Under the pieces are notes generated by a model. The model did no database searches, was not told the DNA's origin, and saw only the letters and a list, made by a program, of their open reading frames with translations. The position numbers were made by a program, and so were the translations under genes. Below, in pieces: positions 29,000 to 36,579 of a stretch of 64,000 bases of DNA; the first letter of the stretch is position 1, and the number at the start of each line of letters is the position of its first letter. The DNA is from Neoaquamicrobium microcysteis (lineage in GTDB: Bacteria; Pseudomonadota; Alphaproteobacteria; Rhizobiales; Rhizobiaceae), in contig NZ_VSZS01000063.1 of the NCBI RefSeq assembly GCF_008180155.1, positions 124,001-188,000 on the forward strand. The letters are read 5' to 3'.

Positions 29000-30064
29000 A
29001 TGTCCACCGAACCCGAGATCATCTTCGAGAAGCGCGGACGCGCGGGTATCGTAACGCTCAACCGGCCCAAGGCGCTGAACGCTCTCAACGCCAACATGGT
29101 CGCGCTGATGCACCCGCAGCTGGCCGCATGGGCCGACGACGCGTCGGTGGAGCTGGTGATCGTCAAGGCGGCCGGCGAAAAGGCGTTCTGCGCAGGCGGC
29201 GATATTCGCCAGCTTCACGACTGGGGCAAGGCGGGCGACCCGGCCATGCGCGCCTTCTACCACGACGAATACCGCCTCAACGCCTTCATCAAGCGCTATC
29301 CCAAGCCCTATGTCGCGCTGGTGGACGGCATCGTGATGGGCGGCGGCGTCGGGCTTTCCGTCCATGGCAGCCACCGCGTAGCGGGCGAGCGACTGATGTT
29401 CGCGATGCCTGAAACCGGCATCGGCTTCTTCCCCGATGTCGGTGGCACGTTCTTCCTGCCGCGGATGCCGGGCAAGGTCGGCACATGGCTGGGCCTCACC
29501 GCCGCGCGGCTCGGTCAGGCCGATGCGCTATGGACGGGCTTCGCCACCCATGCCGCGCCTTCCGCCAGCTTCGAGGCGATCCTCAATGCGCTGTGCGAGA
29601 AGGGAGACCCGGACACCACACTCGCCGCATTTTCAGCCGCACCGGCAGCCGAAGCAGCGGTGCCCTGTCTCCAGCCGGTGATAGACCGTTGCTTTTCCGG
29701 CGAGACGGTGGAGGAAATTCTTTCCCGCCTCGACGCGGAGGCCGGCGACCCTGCCGAGTGGGCGGGCAAGCAGGCGTCCATCATCCTCACCAAGTCTCCG
29801 ACCAGCCTGAAGATTGCGCTTCGCCAGATGAAGGAAGGAGCGCAAGCCGGGTTCGAGGACTGCATGCGCATCGAATATCGCATCGTCAGCCGCGTGGCGC
29901 AGGGCGTGGATTTCTATGAGGGCGTACGCGCCGTCATCATCGACAAGGACAACGCCCCGAAATGGACGCCCGCCGCGCTGCCAGACGTGACCGAAGCCGA
30001 CATCGACGCCTACTTTGCCCCCCTGGAAGACGAACTCGACCTGACCGGACTTGACCGGGGCTGA
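29000..30064 (+). CDS. 3-hydroxyisobutyryl-CoA hydrolase (enoyl-CoA hydratase family)
   Basis: This 354-residue crotonase-fold enzyme carries KAFCAGGDIRQLHDWG, GIVMGGGVGLSVHG and PETGIGFFPDVGGTFFLPRM. The FPDVGG segment and the C-terminal extension (IEYRIVSRVAQGVDFYEGVRAVIIDKDN) are specific to 3-hydroxyisobutyryl-CoA hydrolases of valine catabolism rather than to plain hydratases. A GGGAGG ribosome site precedes the ATG. Valine breakdown yields propionyl-CoA, so it fits functionally beside the pcc operon. No mmsA or mmsB gene is adjacent. Confidence 0.9.
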   Translation: MSTEPEIIFEKRGRAGIVTLNRPKALNALNANMVALMHPQLAAWADDASVELVIVKAAGEKAFCAGGDIRQLHDWGKAGDPAMRAFYHDEYRLNAFIKRYPKPYVALVDGIVMGGGVGLSVHGSHRVAGERLMFAMPETGIGFFPDVGGTFFLPRMPGKVGTWLGLTAARLGQADALWTGFATHAAPSASFEAILNALCEKGDPDTTLAAFSAAPAAEAAVPCLQPVIDRCFSGETVEEILSRLDAEAGDPAEWAGKQASIILTKSPTSLKIALRQMKEGAQAGFEDCMRIEYRIVSRVAQGVDFYEGVRAVIIDKDNAPKWTPAALPDVTEADIDAYFAPLEDELDLTGLDRG

Positions 30065-30073
30065 AGTCCATCA

Positions 30074-30373
30074 TCACGCAGCATCGCGGGACGAAAGGCT
30101 CACCGTCAACTCCATGCCCAGCGCGTGCATAACCTTGGCAATGGTTGCAAATTCGGGATTTCCTTCGCCGCTCAATGCCCGATAAAGCGCCGACCGGCTC
30201 ATGCCGACTTCCCGCGCCAGCTTGCTGATGTTGCGGGTTTTGGCCACGACGCCAAGGCTCTTTGCGATGAAAGCAGGATCGCCGGTCTCAAAGGCGGCAA
30301 GCATGAATTCCTCGATGCCTTCCTCGGTATCGAGATACTCCGCAGGATCGAACTCTCTAAGCTTCAGGCTCAT
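30074..30373 (-). CDS. HigA-type addiction module antidote (XRE HTH)
   Basis: The 99-residue protein belongs to the putative addiction module antidote family (TIGR02684): EFDPAEYLDTEEGIEEFMLAAFETGDPAFIAKSLG followed by an HTH in ISKLAREVGMSRSALYRALSGEGNPEFATI. It lies downstream of the RelE-like toxin and overlaps it by 17 bases, an order (toxin first) typical of HigBA. The start is the ATG at 30373. It should neutralise the toxin and repress its own operon. Confidence 0.88.
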   Translation of the reverse strand: MSLKLREFDPAEYLDTEEGIEEFMLAAFETGDPAFIAKSLGVVAKTRNISKLAREVGMSRSALYRALSGEGNPEFATIAKVMHALGMELTVSLSSRDAA

Positions 30374-30671
30374 TGGCGCCTTCCTTCCACTCGCGCGCCA
30401 GCTTCCGCGCAAGAACAATATCCCGTGATTGCGTCTGCTTGTCGCCGCCTGCCAACAAGAGGACGGTCACATTACCCAACCGGGTGAAATAAACGCGGTA
30501 TCCAGGTCCGACATCTATCCGCATCTCACTGACAGCAGAGCCAACCGACTTCACGTCCCCGAAGAAGCCGTCTTCGAGGCGCATCAACCGGGACAGGATT
30601 TGCGCCTGGCCACGCTTGTCTCGCAGTCGGCGCAGCCATTTGTCGAACTGTGGCGTAGTCTGTATCTTCAC
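30357..30671 (-). CDS. RelE/ParE-superfamily toxin, HigB-like
   Basis: This about 104-residue protein matches the addiction-module killer family (TIGR02683): TTPQFDKWLRRLRDKRGQAQILSRLMRLEDGFFGDVKSVG, SEMRIDVGPGYRVYF and LLLAGGDKQTQSRDI. Toxins of this type cleave mRNA on the ribosome. No ATG is available at the N-terminus; GTG at 30671 or TTG at 30677 fit the family start, and TTG at 30707 is a longer option. It overlaps the antitoxin gene and lies divergently from the pcaD-like gene. Confidence 0.88.
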   Translation of the reverse strand: MKIQTTPQFDKWLRRLRDKRGQAQILSRLMRLEDGFFGDVKSVGSAVSEMRIDVGPGYRVYFTRLGNVTVLLLAGGDKQTQSRDIVLARKLAREWKEGANEPEA

Positions 30672-30744
30672 CGCCAATATGTTCTCTATAAGGCACACAT
30701 TCGTCAACAGGGTCGTCAGGGTATGTGAAAATCACGTTGGCGAA

Positions 30745-30785
30745 TTGACCACGTTCGACAATTGCAACATACTCGGTAGTATGTT
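30745..30785 (+). promoter_or_regulatory. Promoter and 8-base palindrome upstream of the pcaD-like operon
   Basis: TTGACC at 30745-30750 and CATACT at 30768-30773, 17 bases apart, make a fair sigma-70 type promoter for the plus strand. The -10 box is embedded in a perfect inverted repeat with 8-base arms (30766-30773 and 30778-30785) and a CGGT loop, AT-rich compared with its surroundings. A repressor at this site would block the promoter. It could serve the acyl-CoA operon or the divergent toxin-antitoxin genes. Confidence 0.55.
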
Positions 30786-30806
30786 TTCCGGAAGGGAGGA
30801 GCCGGC

Positions 30807-31601
30807 ATGGCGTTTGCGCGCGTAAACGGCGTCGTTTTGCATCATGAGGTTCGCGGCGACGCGGGCGCGCCCGCGCTGGTCTTCTCCAATTCGCTCGGCA
30901 CCGATTTTCGCATCTGGAACGAGGTGGTCGACACGCTCGGCAAGCGATACCGCATCGTTCTTTATGACAAGCGCGGCCATGGCCTGTCGGAAGCGACCCC
31001 CGCCCCCTACCGCATGATGGACCATGTCGCGGATTTGTTCGCCCTGCTCGATCACCTCGGCATCGAGAAGGCCGCGGTCGTCGGCTTGTCCGTCGGCGGG
31101 TTGATCGTGCAGGGGCTTGCCGCGATGCGTCCCGACCTCATTTCGGCGATGGTGCTGTGCGACACGGCCCACAAGATCGGCACCGCCGAGATGTGGAACG
31201 CCCGCATAGACACCGTCACCTCCAAGGGCATCGCCTCGATGTCCGACGCCATTCTGGAGCGCTGGTTCACGCCAGCCTACCGCAAGCCGGAGAACGCCGA
31301 TTTCGTCGGCTACACCGCGATGCTGACCCGCACGACGGTTGACGGCTATGCCGGCACCTGTGCCGCGATCCGCGATGCGGACCTCACCGAATCCACCCGC
31401 GCACTAAAGCTGCCGGCGCTGTGCATCGTCGGCGACCAAGACGGATCGACACCGCCGGACCTCGTACGCTCGACCTCGCAACTGATCGAGGGCGCGCGCT
31501 TCGAGATCATCGAAGGTGCGGGCCACATCCCTTGCGTCGAGAAGCCGGCCGAGACGGCGCGGCTGATCGGCGATTTCCTGAACGAAGCGGGCTGGCGCTG
31601 A
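30807..31601 (+). CDS. pcaD: Alpha/beta hydrolase, 3-oxoadipate enol-lactonase (PcaD) family
   Basis: The 264-residue protein has the alpha/beta hydrolase triad: nucleophile Ser in VVGLSVGGLIVQG, Asp in VGDQDGSTPP and His in GAGHIPCVEKP. Overall similarity is to PcaD, which opens 3-oxoadipate enol-lactone in the beta-ketoadipate pathway. No other pca gene is nearby; instead it starts a beta-oxidation-like operon with acyl-CoA dehydrogenases. It may therefore be a true PcaD or a relative acting on a CoA-derived lactone or ester. A GGGAGGA ribosome site is 6 bases upstream. Confidence 0.75.
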   Translation: MAFARVNGVVLHHEVRGDAGAPALVFSNSLGTDFRIWNEVVDTLGKRYRIVLYDKRGHGLSEATPAPYRMMDHVADLFALLDHLGIEKAAVVGLSVGGLIVQGLAAMRPDLISAMVLCDTAHKIGTAEMWNARIDTVTSKGIASMSDAILERWFTPAYRKPENADFVGYTAMLTRTTVDGYAGTCAAIRDADLTESTRALKLPALCIVGDQDGSTPPDLVRSTSQLIEGARFEIIEGAGHIPCVEKPAETARLIGDFLNEAGWR

Positions 31602-31626
31602 GCGCACGACAATCAAGGAACGTCCC

Positions 31627-33717
31627 ATGAGCGAATATGTGAAAGTCGCGAACGACGGCGGCATCGCGGTCATCACGATCGACAACCCACCGGTCAACGC
31701 GCTGAGCCTGCATCTGCGCGAACCGCTGTTTGCTGCGCTGGAGGCCGCACGCGACGATGATGCAGTCGAAGGCATCGTGATCGCGAGCGCCGGCCGCACC
31801 TTCATCTCGGGTGCCGACATCACCGAGTTCGGCTCTCCCAAGGCGCTGGCCAGCCCGTCGCTGCCGGATCTGTGCGCATTGCTCGAAACGCTGAAGAAGC
31901 CTGCCGTCGCGGCCATCCACGGCACGGCGCTGGGCGGAGGGCTGGAGCTTGCGCTGTCCTGCCACTATCGCGTCGCCGACAAGCAGGCGAAGGTCGGCCT
32001 GCCTGAAGTCAAGCTTGGCCTGTTGCCGGGCTCGGGCGGCACCGTGCGCCTGCCGCGCCTGATCGGGCCGGAAGCGGCATTGAAGATGATCGTGTCGGGA
32101 AATCCGATAGGTTCGGCGCAGGCGCTTGCGGCAGGCGTCGTCGATGCCATCGCCGAAGGCGACCTCACGGCGGAGGCGGTGGCGTTCGCGAAAACCAAGG
32201 CTAAGGATGGCGGAGCGCACATTCCGGTGCGCGACCGCGATGAGAAGCTGGAGGCCGCCCGCGCCGACCTTGCCGCATTCGACGCGGCCGTAAAGGAACT
32301 GACGAAGAAGGCACGCGGACTGGAAGCACCGCTTGCCTGCGCCGATTCCGTGCGAAACGCGATCACCCTGCCCTTCGACGAGGCGCTGGCGAAGGAACGC
32401 GAATTCTTCATCAAGCTGGTGCAGGGCGACCAGTCACGCGCCCAGCGTCACCTCTTCTTTGCCGAGCGCGAGGCCGCAAAGGTGCCCGGCATCGGCAAGG
32501 ACGTGCAGCCCCGCGAAATCCGTAAGGTGGGCGTCATCGGGGCTGGCACGATGGGCGGCGGCATCGCCATGTCCTTCGTGAATGGCGGCGTGCCCGTCAC
32601 CGTTCTGGAGATGACCGACGAAGCGCTCGATCGCGGGTTTGCGACCATCGAGAAGAACTACGCGATCTCGGTTGCGCGCGGCTCGCTCAAGGAGGACGAG
32701 AAGGCCGCGCGTCTGGCGCGTTTTTCGCGCACCACCAATTATTCCGATCTTGCCGATTGCGATCTCATCATCGAGGCCGTTTTCGAGGAAATGTCGGTCA
32801 AGAAAGACGTGTTCGGCAAGCTTGAGAAGATCGCAAAGCCGGGCGCGATCCTCGCCACCAACACCTCCTATCTCGACGTCAATGAGATCGCAGCCTCCAC
32901 CGGCAGGCCGCAGGATGTCGTCGGCCTGCATTTCTTCTCGCCGGCCAACGTCATGAAACTGCTGGAGATCGTGCGTGGCGACAGGACCGCGCCCGACGTG
33001 CTCCTGACCGCGCTGACCGTCGGCCGCAGGATCGGCAAGGTGCCGGTCGTCGTGGGCGTCTGCCACGGCTTCGTCGGCAACCGCATGCTGGGCGCGCGCG
33101 GCGACGACCTCGAACCGCTACTGCTGGAGGGTGCCTCCCCCGAGCAGGTCGACCGCGTCTTCACCGATTTCGGTTTCCCGATGGGGCCGTTCGCGATGTG
33201 GGATCTGGCCGGCCTCGACATAGGCTGGCGCACGCGCAAGGCGCTCGGCACGACCGCGATCATCGGCGATGCGGTATGCGAGATGGGACGTTTCGGCCAG
33301 AAGACCGGCAAGGGCATCTATCTCTACGAGGAAGGCTCGCGCACGCCCAAGCCCGACCCCGAGATCGCCCGGCTGATCGAGGAAAAGGCGCGCGAACGCG
33401 GCATCGAACGGCGCGAAATCACCGACCGCGAGATCATCGAGCGCACGCTCTATCCGATGGTCAACGAAGGCGTGCGCATTCTGGAAGAGAAGATCGCCGC
33501 ACGCGCGTCCGACATCGATATCGTCTGGACCAACGGCTACGGCTTTCCGATCGGCAAGGGTGGGCCAATGTTCTGGGCCGATCTGGAAGGGCTCGGCACC
33601 CTCGTGGAGCGGCTGGATCACTGGCATGGCAAGACCGGCAAGGCCGTGTTCGAGCCCGCACCGCTGCTGCGCCGGCTTGCGGCGGAAAAAGGCAAGCTCG
33701 CCACGCAGACCGCCTGA
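31627..33717 (+). CDS. Fused enoyl-CoA hydratase/3-hydroxyacyl-CoA dehydrogenase (FadB/FadJ-like)
   Basis: The 696-residue bifunctional enzyme has an N-terminal crotonase domain with both catalytic Glu positions present (GGGLELALS and GLPEVKLGLLPG). An NAD-binding domain (KVGVIGAGTMGGGIA near residue 300) and the C-terminal dehydrogenase part follow (LHFFSPANVMKLLEIVRG, with the catalytic His). It carries out the hydration and NAD-dependent oxidation steps of beta-oxidation. It is 25 bases downstream of the pcaD-like gene. No thiolase gene follows, so thiolysis must be encoded elsewhere. Confidence 0.93.
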   Translation: MSEYVKVANDGGIAVITIDNPPVNALSLHLREPLFAALEAARDDDAVEGIVIASAGRTFISGADITEFGSPKALASPSLPDLCALLETLKKPAVAAIHGTALGGGLELALSCHYRVADKQAKVGLPEVKLGLLPGSGGTVRLPRLIGPEAALKMIVSGNPIGSAQALAAGVVDAIAEGDLTAEAVAFAKTKAKDGGAHIPVRDRDEKLEAARADLAAFDAAVKELTKKARGLEAPLACADSVRNAITLPFDEALAKEREFFIKLVQGDQSRAQRHLFFAEREAAKVPGIGKDVQPREIRKVGVIGAGTMGGGIAMSFVNGGVPVTVLEMTDEALDRGFATIEKNYAISVARGSLKEDEKAARLARFSRTTNYSDLADCDLIIEAVFEEMSVKKDVFGKLEKIAKPGAILATNTSYLDVNEIAASTGRPQDVVGLHFFSPANVMKLLEIVRGDRTAPDVLLTALTVGRRIGKVPVVVGVCHGFVGNRMLGARGDDLEPLLLEGASPEQVDRVFTDFGFPMGPFAMWDLAGLDIGWRTRKALGTTAIIGDAVCEMGRFGQKTGKGIYLYEEGSRTPKPDPEIARLIEEKARERGIERREITDREIIERTLYPMVNEGVRILEEKIAARASDIDIVWTNGYGFPIGKGGPMFWADLEGLGTLVERLDHWHGKTGKAVFEPAPLLRRLAAEKGKLATQTA

Positions 33718-33740
33718 ACACGTCGAGGGAGGAATAGAAC

Positions 33741-34943
33741 ATGGACCTTCGCTACACGCCTGAGGAAATCGCATTCCGCGACGAGGTACGGGCATTCCTG
33801 AAGGAGAACCTGCCGGAGGACGTTCGCCAGCGGCTCGGAAACGGCGAATACGGCAACAAGGACGATCTCGTAAGCTGGTCGCGCATCCTCAACGATAAGG
33901 GCTGGGCGGTACCGCACTGGCCGGTCGAGCATGGCGGGACCGGCTGGGACCCCATGCGCCAGTACATCTTCCTCGAAGAGACGCAGAAATGGCCCGCGCC
34001 GCAGCCGCTGGCCTTCGGCGTCAACATGGTCGGCCCGGTCATCTACACTTTCGGCAATGAAGAGCAGAAGGCGAAATACCTGCCGCGCATCGCCAATCTG
34101 GACGACTGGTGGTGCCAGGGCTTCTCCGAGCCCGGCGCAGGGTCCGACCTTGCGTCACTCAAGACCCGCGCGGTGCGGGACGGCGACCACTATATCGTCA
34201 ACGGCCAAAAAACGTGGACCACGCTGGCGCAGTACGCAGACTGGATCTTCTGCCTCGTGCGCACCGACACGCAGGCCAAGAAGCAGGAGGGCATCTCGTT
34301 CCTGCTCATCGACATGAAGTCGCCCGGCATCGAGGTGCGCCCCATCGTGACCATCGACGGCGGACGCGAGGTCAACGAGGTGTTCCTCACCGACGTGCGG
34401 GTGCCGGCCGAAAACCTCGTCGGGCAGGAGAACAAGGGCTGGGACTACGCCAAGTTCCTGCTGGGCAACGAGCGCACCAACATCGCGCGCGTCGGCATGT
34501 CGAAGCAGCGCATCGCGCGCATTCGCGAGCTGGCGGGGCTGGAGATGTCGGGCGGGCGCCCGCTCATCGAGGACCAGCGCTTCCTGGAAAAGCTGACGGC
34601 GGTGGAGATCGAGCTGAAGGCGCTGGAACTGACCCAGCTTCGGGTGGTGGCGGCGGATGCCAAACGCGGCAACACCGGCCGGCCAGACCCGGCATCCTCG
34701 ATCCTCAAGATCAAGGGTTCGCAAATCCAGCAGGCGACGACGCAGCTCCTCATGCAGGTCATGGGGCCGCACGCCCTCCCCTACCATGCCGACGAAATCG
34801 ATGGCTCCAACGAGCCGCCGATCGAGCCGGATTACGCCGCGCATGCAGCACCCGGCTATTTCAACTATCGCAAGGTCTCGATCTATGGCGGCTCGAACGA
34901 GATTCAGAAGAACATCATCGCCAAGGCCGTGCTGGGACTTTAG
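33741..34943 (+). CDS. Acyl-CoA dehydrogenase, first of an adjacent pair
   Basis: This 400-residue flavoprotein has the ACAD signatures CQGFSEPGAGSDLASLKTRA and VNGQKTWTT and the C-terminal FAD-binding ISIYGGSNEIQKN-type motif (read here as VSIYGGSNEIQKN). It introduces a 2,3 double bond into an acyl-CoA and passes electrons to ETF. An insert near residues 345-370 (MGPHALPYHADEIDG) is typical of the FadE17/FadE26-like group. It is followed 12 bases later by a second, more divergent ACAD gene. Substrate unknown. Confidence 0.9.
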   Translation: MDLRYTPEEIAFRDEVRAFLKENLPEDVRQRLGNGEYGNKDDLVSWSRILNDKGWAVPHWPVEHGGTGWDPMRQYIFLEETQKWPAPQPLAFGVNMVGPVIYTFGNEEQKAKYLPRIANLDDWWCQGFSEPGAGSDLASLKTRAVRDGDHYIVNGQKTWTTLAQYADWIFCLVRTDTQAKKQEGISFLLIDMKSPGIEVRPIVTIDGGREVNEVFLTDVRVPAENLVGQENKGWDYAKFLLGNERTNIARVGMSKQRIARIRELAGLEMSGGRPLIEDQRFLEKLTAVEIELKALELTQLRVVAADAKRGNTGRPDPASSILKIKGSQIQQATTQLLMQVMGPHALPYHADEIDGSNEPPIEPDYAAHAAPGYFNYRKVSIYGGSNEIQKNIIAKAVLGL

Positions 34944-34955
34944 GGAGCGACGCAT

Positions 34956-36104
34956 ATGGATTTCGACCTTTCCGAAGAGCAGTCGATCCTGAAGGATTCG
35001 CTCGACCGGCTTCTGGCCGACCGCTACGGCTTCGAGGACCGCAAGCGCCACATGGCCTCGCCCGAAGGGTGGAGCGCCGACATGTGGACGCAATATGCCG
35101 AGATGGGGCTGATGGCGCTGCCGTTCGCGGAAGCCGATGGCGGGCTGGCCGGCACACCTGTCGAGACTGCGATCGTCATGGAAGCGCTGGGCCGCGCGCT
35201 GGCGCTGGAGCCCTATTTCTCGACGGTAATCCTTGGCGGCTCCTTCCTGCGCTTCGGCGGCAATGACGACCAGCGGGCCGAATATATTCCGGCCGTCGCC
35301 GACGGGTCGCTGAAGCTCGCTTTCGCGCAGGTGGAGCGCCATTCGCGCTACGACCTGCACCATGTGGAAACCACGGCCGCGAAGGACGGCGACGGTTTCG
35401 TGCTGAACGGACAGAAGAGCGTGGTGCTGCATGGCGACAGCACCGACAGGTTCCTCGTCACGGCGCGAACGTCCGGCGGCGCGCGCGACGAGGCGGGGAT
35501 CGGCGTGTTTCTGGTCGACGCCAAGGCGCCGGGCGTGACGGTGCGCGGATACCCCACGCAGGACGGCGCGCGTGCCGCCGAAATCACCTTCGAGAACGTG
35601 AAGGTGGGCGCGGCGGACGGGTTGGGCGATCCCGCCAACGGCCTGCCGCTGGTGCGCCGCGTGGTCGATACGGGCATCGCGGCTCTTTGCGCGGAAGCCG
35701 TCGGCGCGATGTCGGCCATGCACGCGCTGACGGTCGATTACCTCAAGGTGCGCAAGCAGTTCGGCGTGGCGATCGGCCAGTTTCAGGTGTTGCAGCATGC
35801 GGCTGTCGATATGTTCGTTGCCATCGAGCAGGCGCGCTCCATCACGCTTTTCGCGACCATGATGGCCGACAGCGACGATGCCGACGAGCGCGGACGCGCC
35901 ATGCACGCCGCGAAGGCCGAAATCGGCCGCGCCGCCCGCATCGTGGGCGAGAACGCCATCCAGCTTCATGGCGGCGTCGGCATGACGATGGAATATGCCG
36001 TCGGCCACTATTTCAAGCGGGTGACCATGATCGACACGCTTTTCGGCGACGGCGACCACCATCTGCGCGAACTGGCGGCCAAGGGCGGTCTGATGGCGGC
36101 GTAG
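34956..36104 (+). CDS. Acyl-CoA dehydrogenase, second (divergent) of the pair
   Basis: This 382-residue ACAD-fold protein has LHGGVGMTMEYAVGHYFKR at its C-terminal third, but it lacks the GGSNEIQ-type motif of its neighbour and ends with LFGDGDHHLRELA. That degeneration is seen in partner subunits of heteromeric acyl-CoA dehydrogenases, such as the alpha2beta2 enzymes of steroid side-chain degradation. Tight linkage (12 bases) to a normal ACAD supports a joint enzyme, though each could act alone. Confidence 0.85.
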   Translation: MDFDLSEEQSILKDSLDRLLADRYGFEDRKRHMASPEGWSADMWTQYAEMGLMALPFAEADGGLAGTPVETAIVMEALGRALALEPYFSTVILGGSFLRFGGNDDQRAEYIPAVADGSLKLAFAQVERHSRYDLHHVETTAAKDGDGFVLNGQKSVVLHGDSTDRFLVTARTSGGARDEAGIGVFLVDAKAPGVTVRGYPTQDGARAAEITFENVKVGAADGLGDPANGLPLVRRVVDTGIAALCAEAVGAMSAMHALTVDYLKVRKQFGVAIGQFQVLQHAAVDMFVAIEQARSITLFATMMADSDDADERGRAMHAAKAEIGRAARIVGENAIQLHGGVGMTMEYAVGHYFKRVTMIDTLFGDGDHHLRELAAKGGLMAA

Positions 36105-36179
36105 CCACGTGGAAACCTATGCCTTGGCAAGCACGGCGCGAAAGCCTAGATCAAGCCGGAACGAACCAAGGGATACGCC

Positions 36180-36515
36180 ATGGAAATCCGCCAGATCACC
36201 GAAGACTATTCCGTCGCGCCGCAGATCGGCCTCGAGCACGTGCCGCTCATCAAGGCGGCGGGCTTCAAGAGCATCATCTCGAACCGGCCCGACACGGAAG
36301 ACGGCGCGGTGCCGCATGATGCCGTTGAGGCGGCCGCGCGCGAAGCGGGGCTGGAGTTCCGCTACATCCCCGTTATCAGCGGGCAGATGACGCAGGAAAA
36401 CGTGGACGATCAGGCCGCAGCTCTCGGCTCCCTGCCTAAGCCTGTGCTGGCTTATTGCCGCTCAGGCGCACGCTGCACCAACCTGTACGCGCTGGTGCGC
36501 GAGCAGCAGGGCTGA
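36180..36515 (+). CDS. TIGR01244 family sulfurtransferase/phosphatase-like protein (DUF442)
   Basis: The 111-residue protein has the rhodanese/dual-specificity phosphatase fold seen in DUF442: ITEDYSVAPQIGLEHVPLIKAAGFKSIISNRPD at the start and the P-loop LAYCRSGARCTNLYAL with the CX5R catalytic loop. Relatives include the phosphatase-like domain of the sulfide oxidation protein BLH. No sulfide gene is adjacent here. It is the last gene before a strong terminator and may be transcribed with the upstream acyl-CoA dehydrogenases or on its own. Confidence 0.88.
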   Translation: MEIRQITEDYSVAPQIGLEHVPLIKAAGFKSIISNRPDTEDGAVPHDAVEAAAREAGLEFRYIPVISGQMTQENVDDQAAALGSLPKPVLAYCRSGARCTNLYALVREQQG

Positions 36516-36542
36516 GAAGCCTACACTTCGATGGAGCGATCG

Positions 36543-36571
36543 AACGGCCGGGCATGTCCCGGCCGTTTTTT
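36543..36571 (+). terminator. Rho-independent terminator after the TIGR01244 gene
   Basis: A perfect 10-base stem (36543-36552 with 36558-36567), a 5-base loop CATGT and a run of T (36566-36571) make a canonical intrinsic terminator on the plus strand. It also separates the convergent dctM gene, whose stop is at 36580. Confidence 0.88.
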
Positions 36572-36579
36572 CGTGCGCG

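Noticed and set aside
34155-36062. A 635-codon open frame opposite the two acyl-CoA dehydrogenases
   Set aside because: Antisense shadow; the sense frames carry full ACAD motifs.
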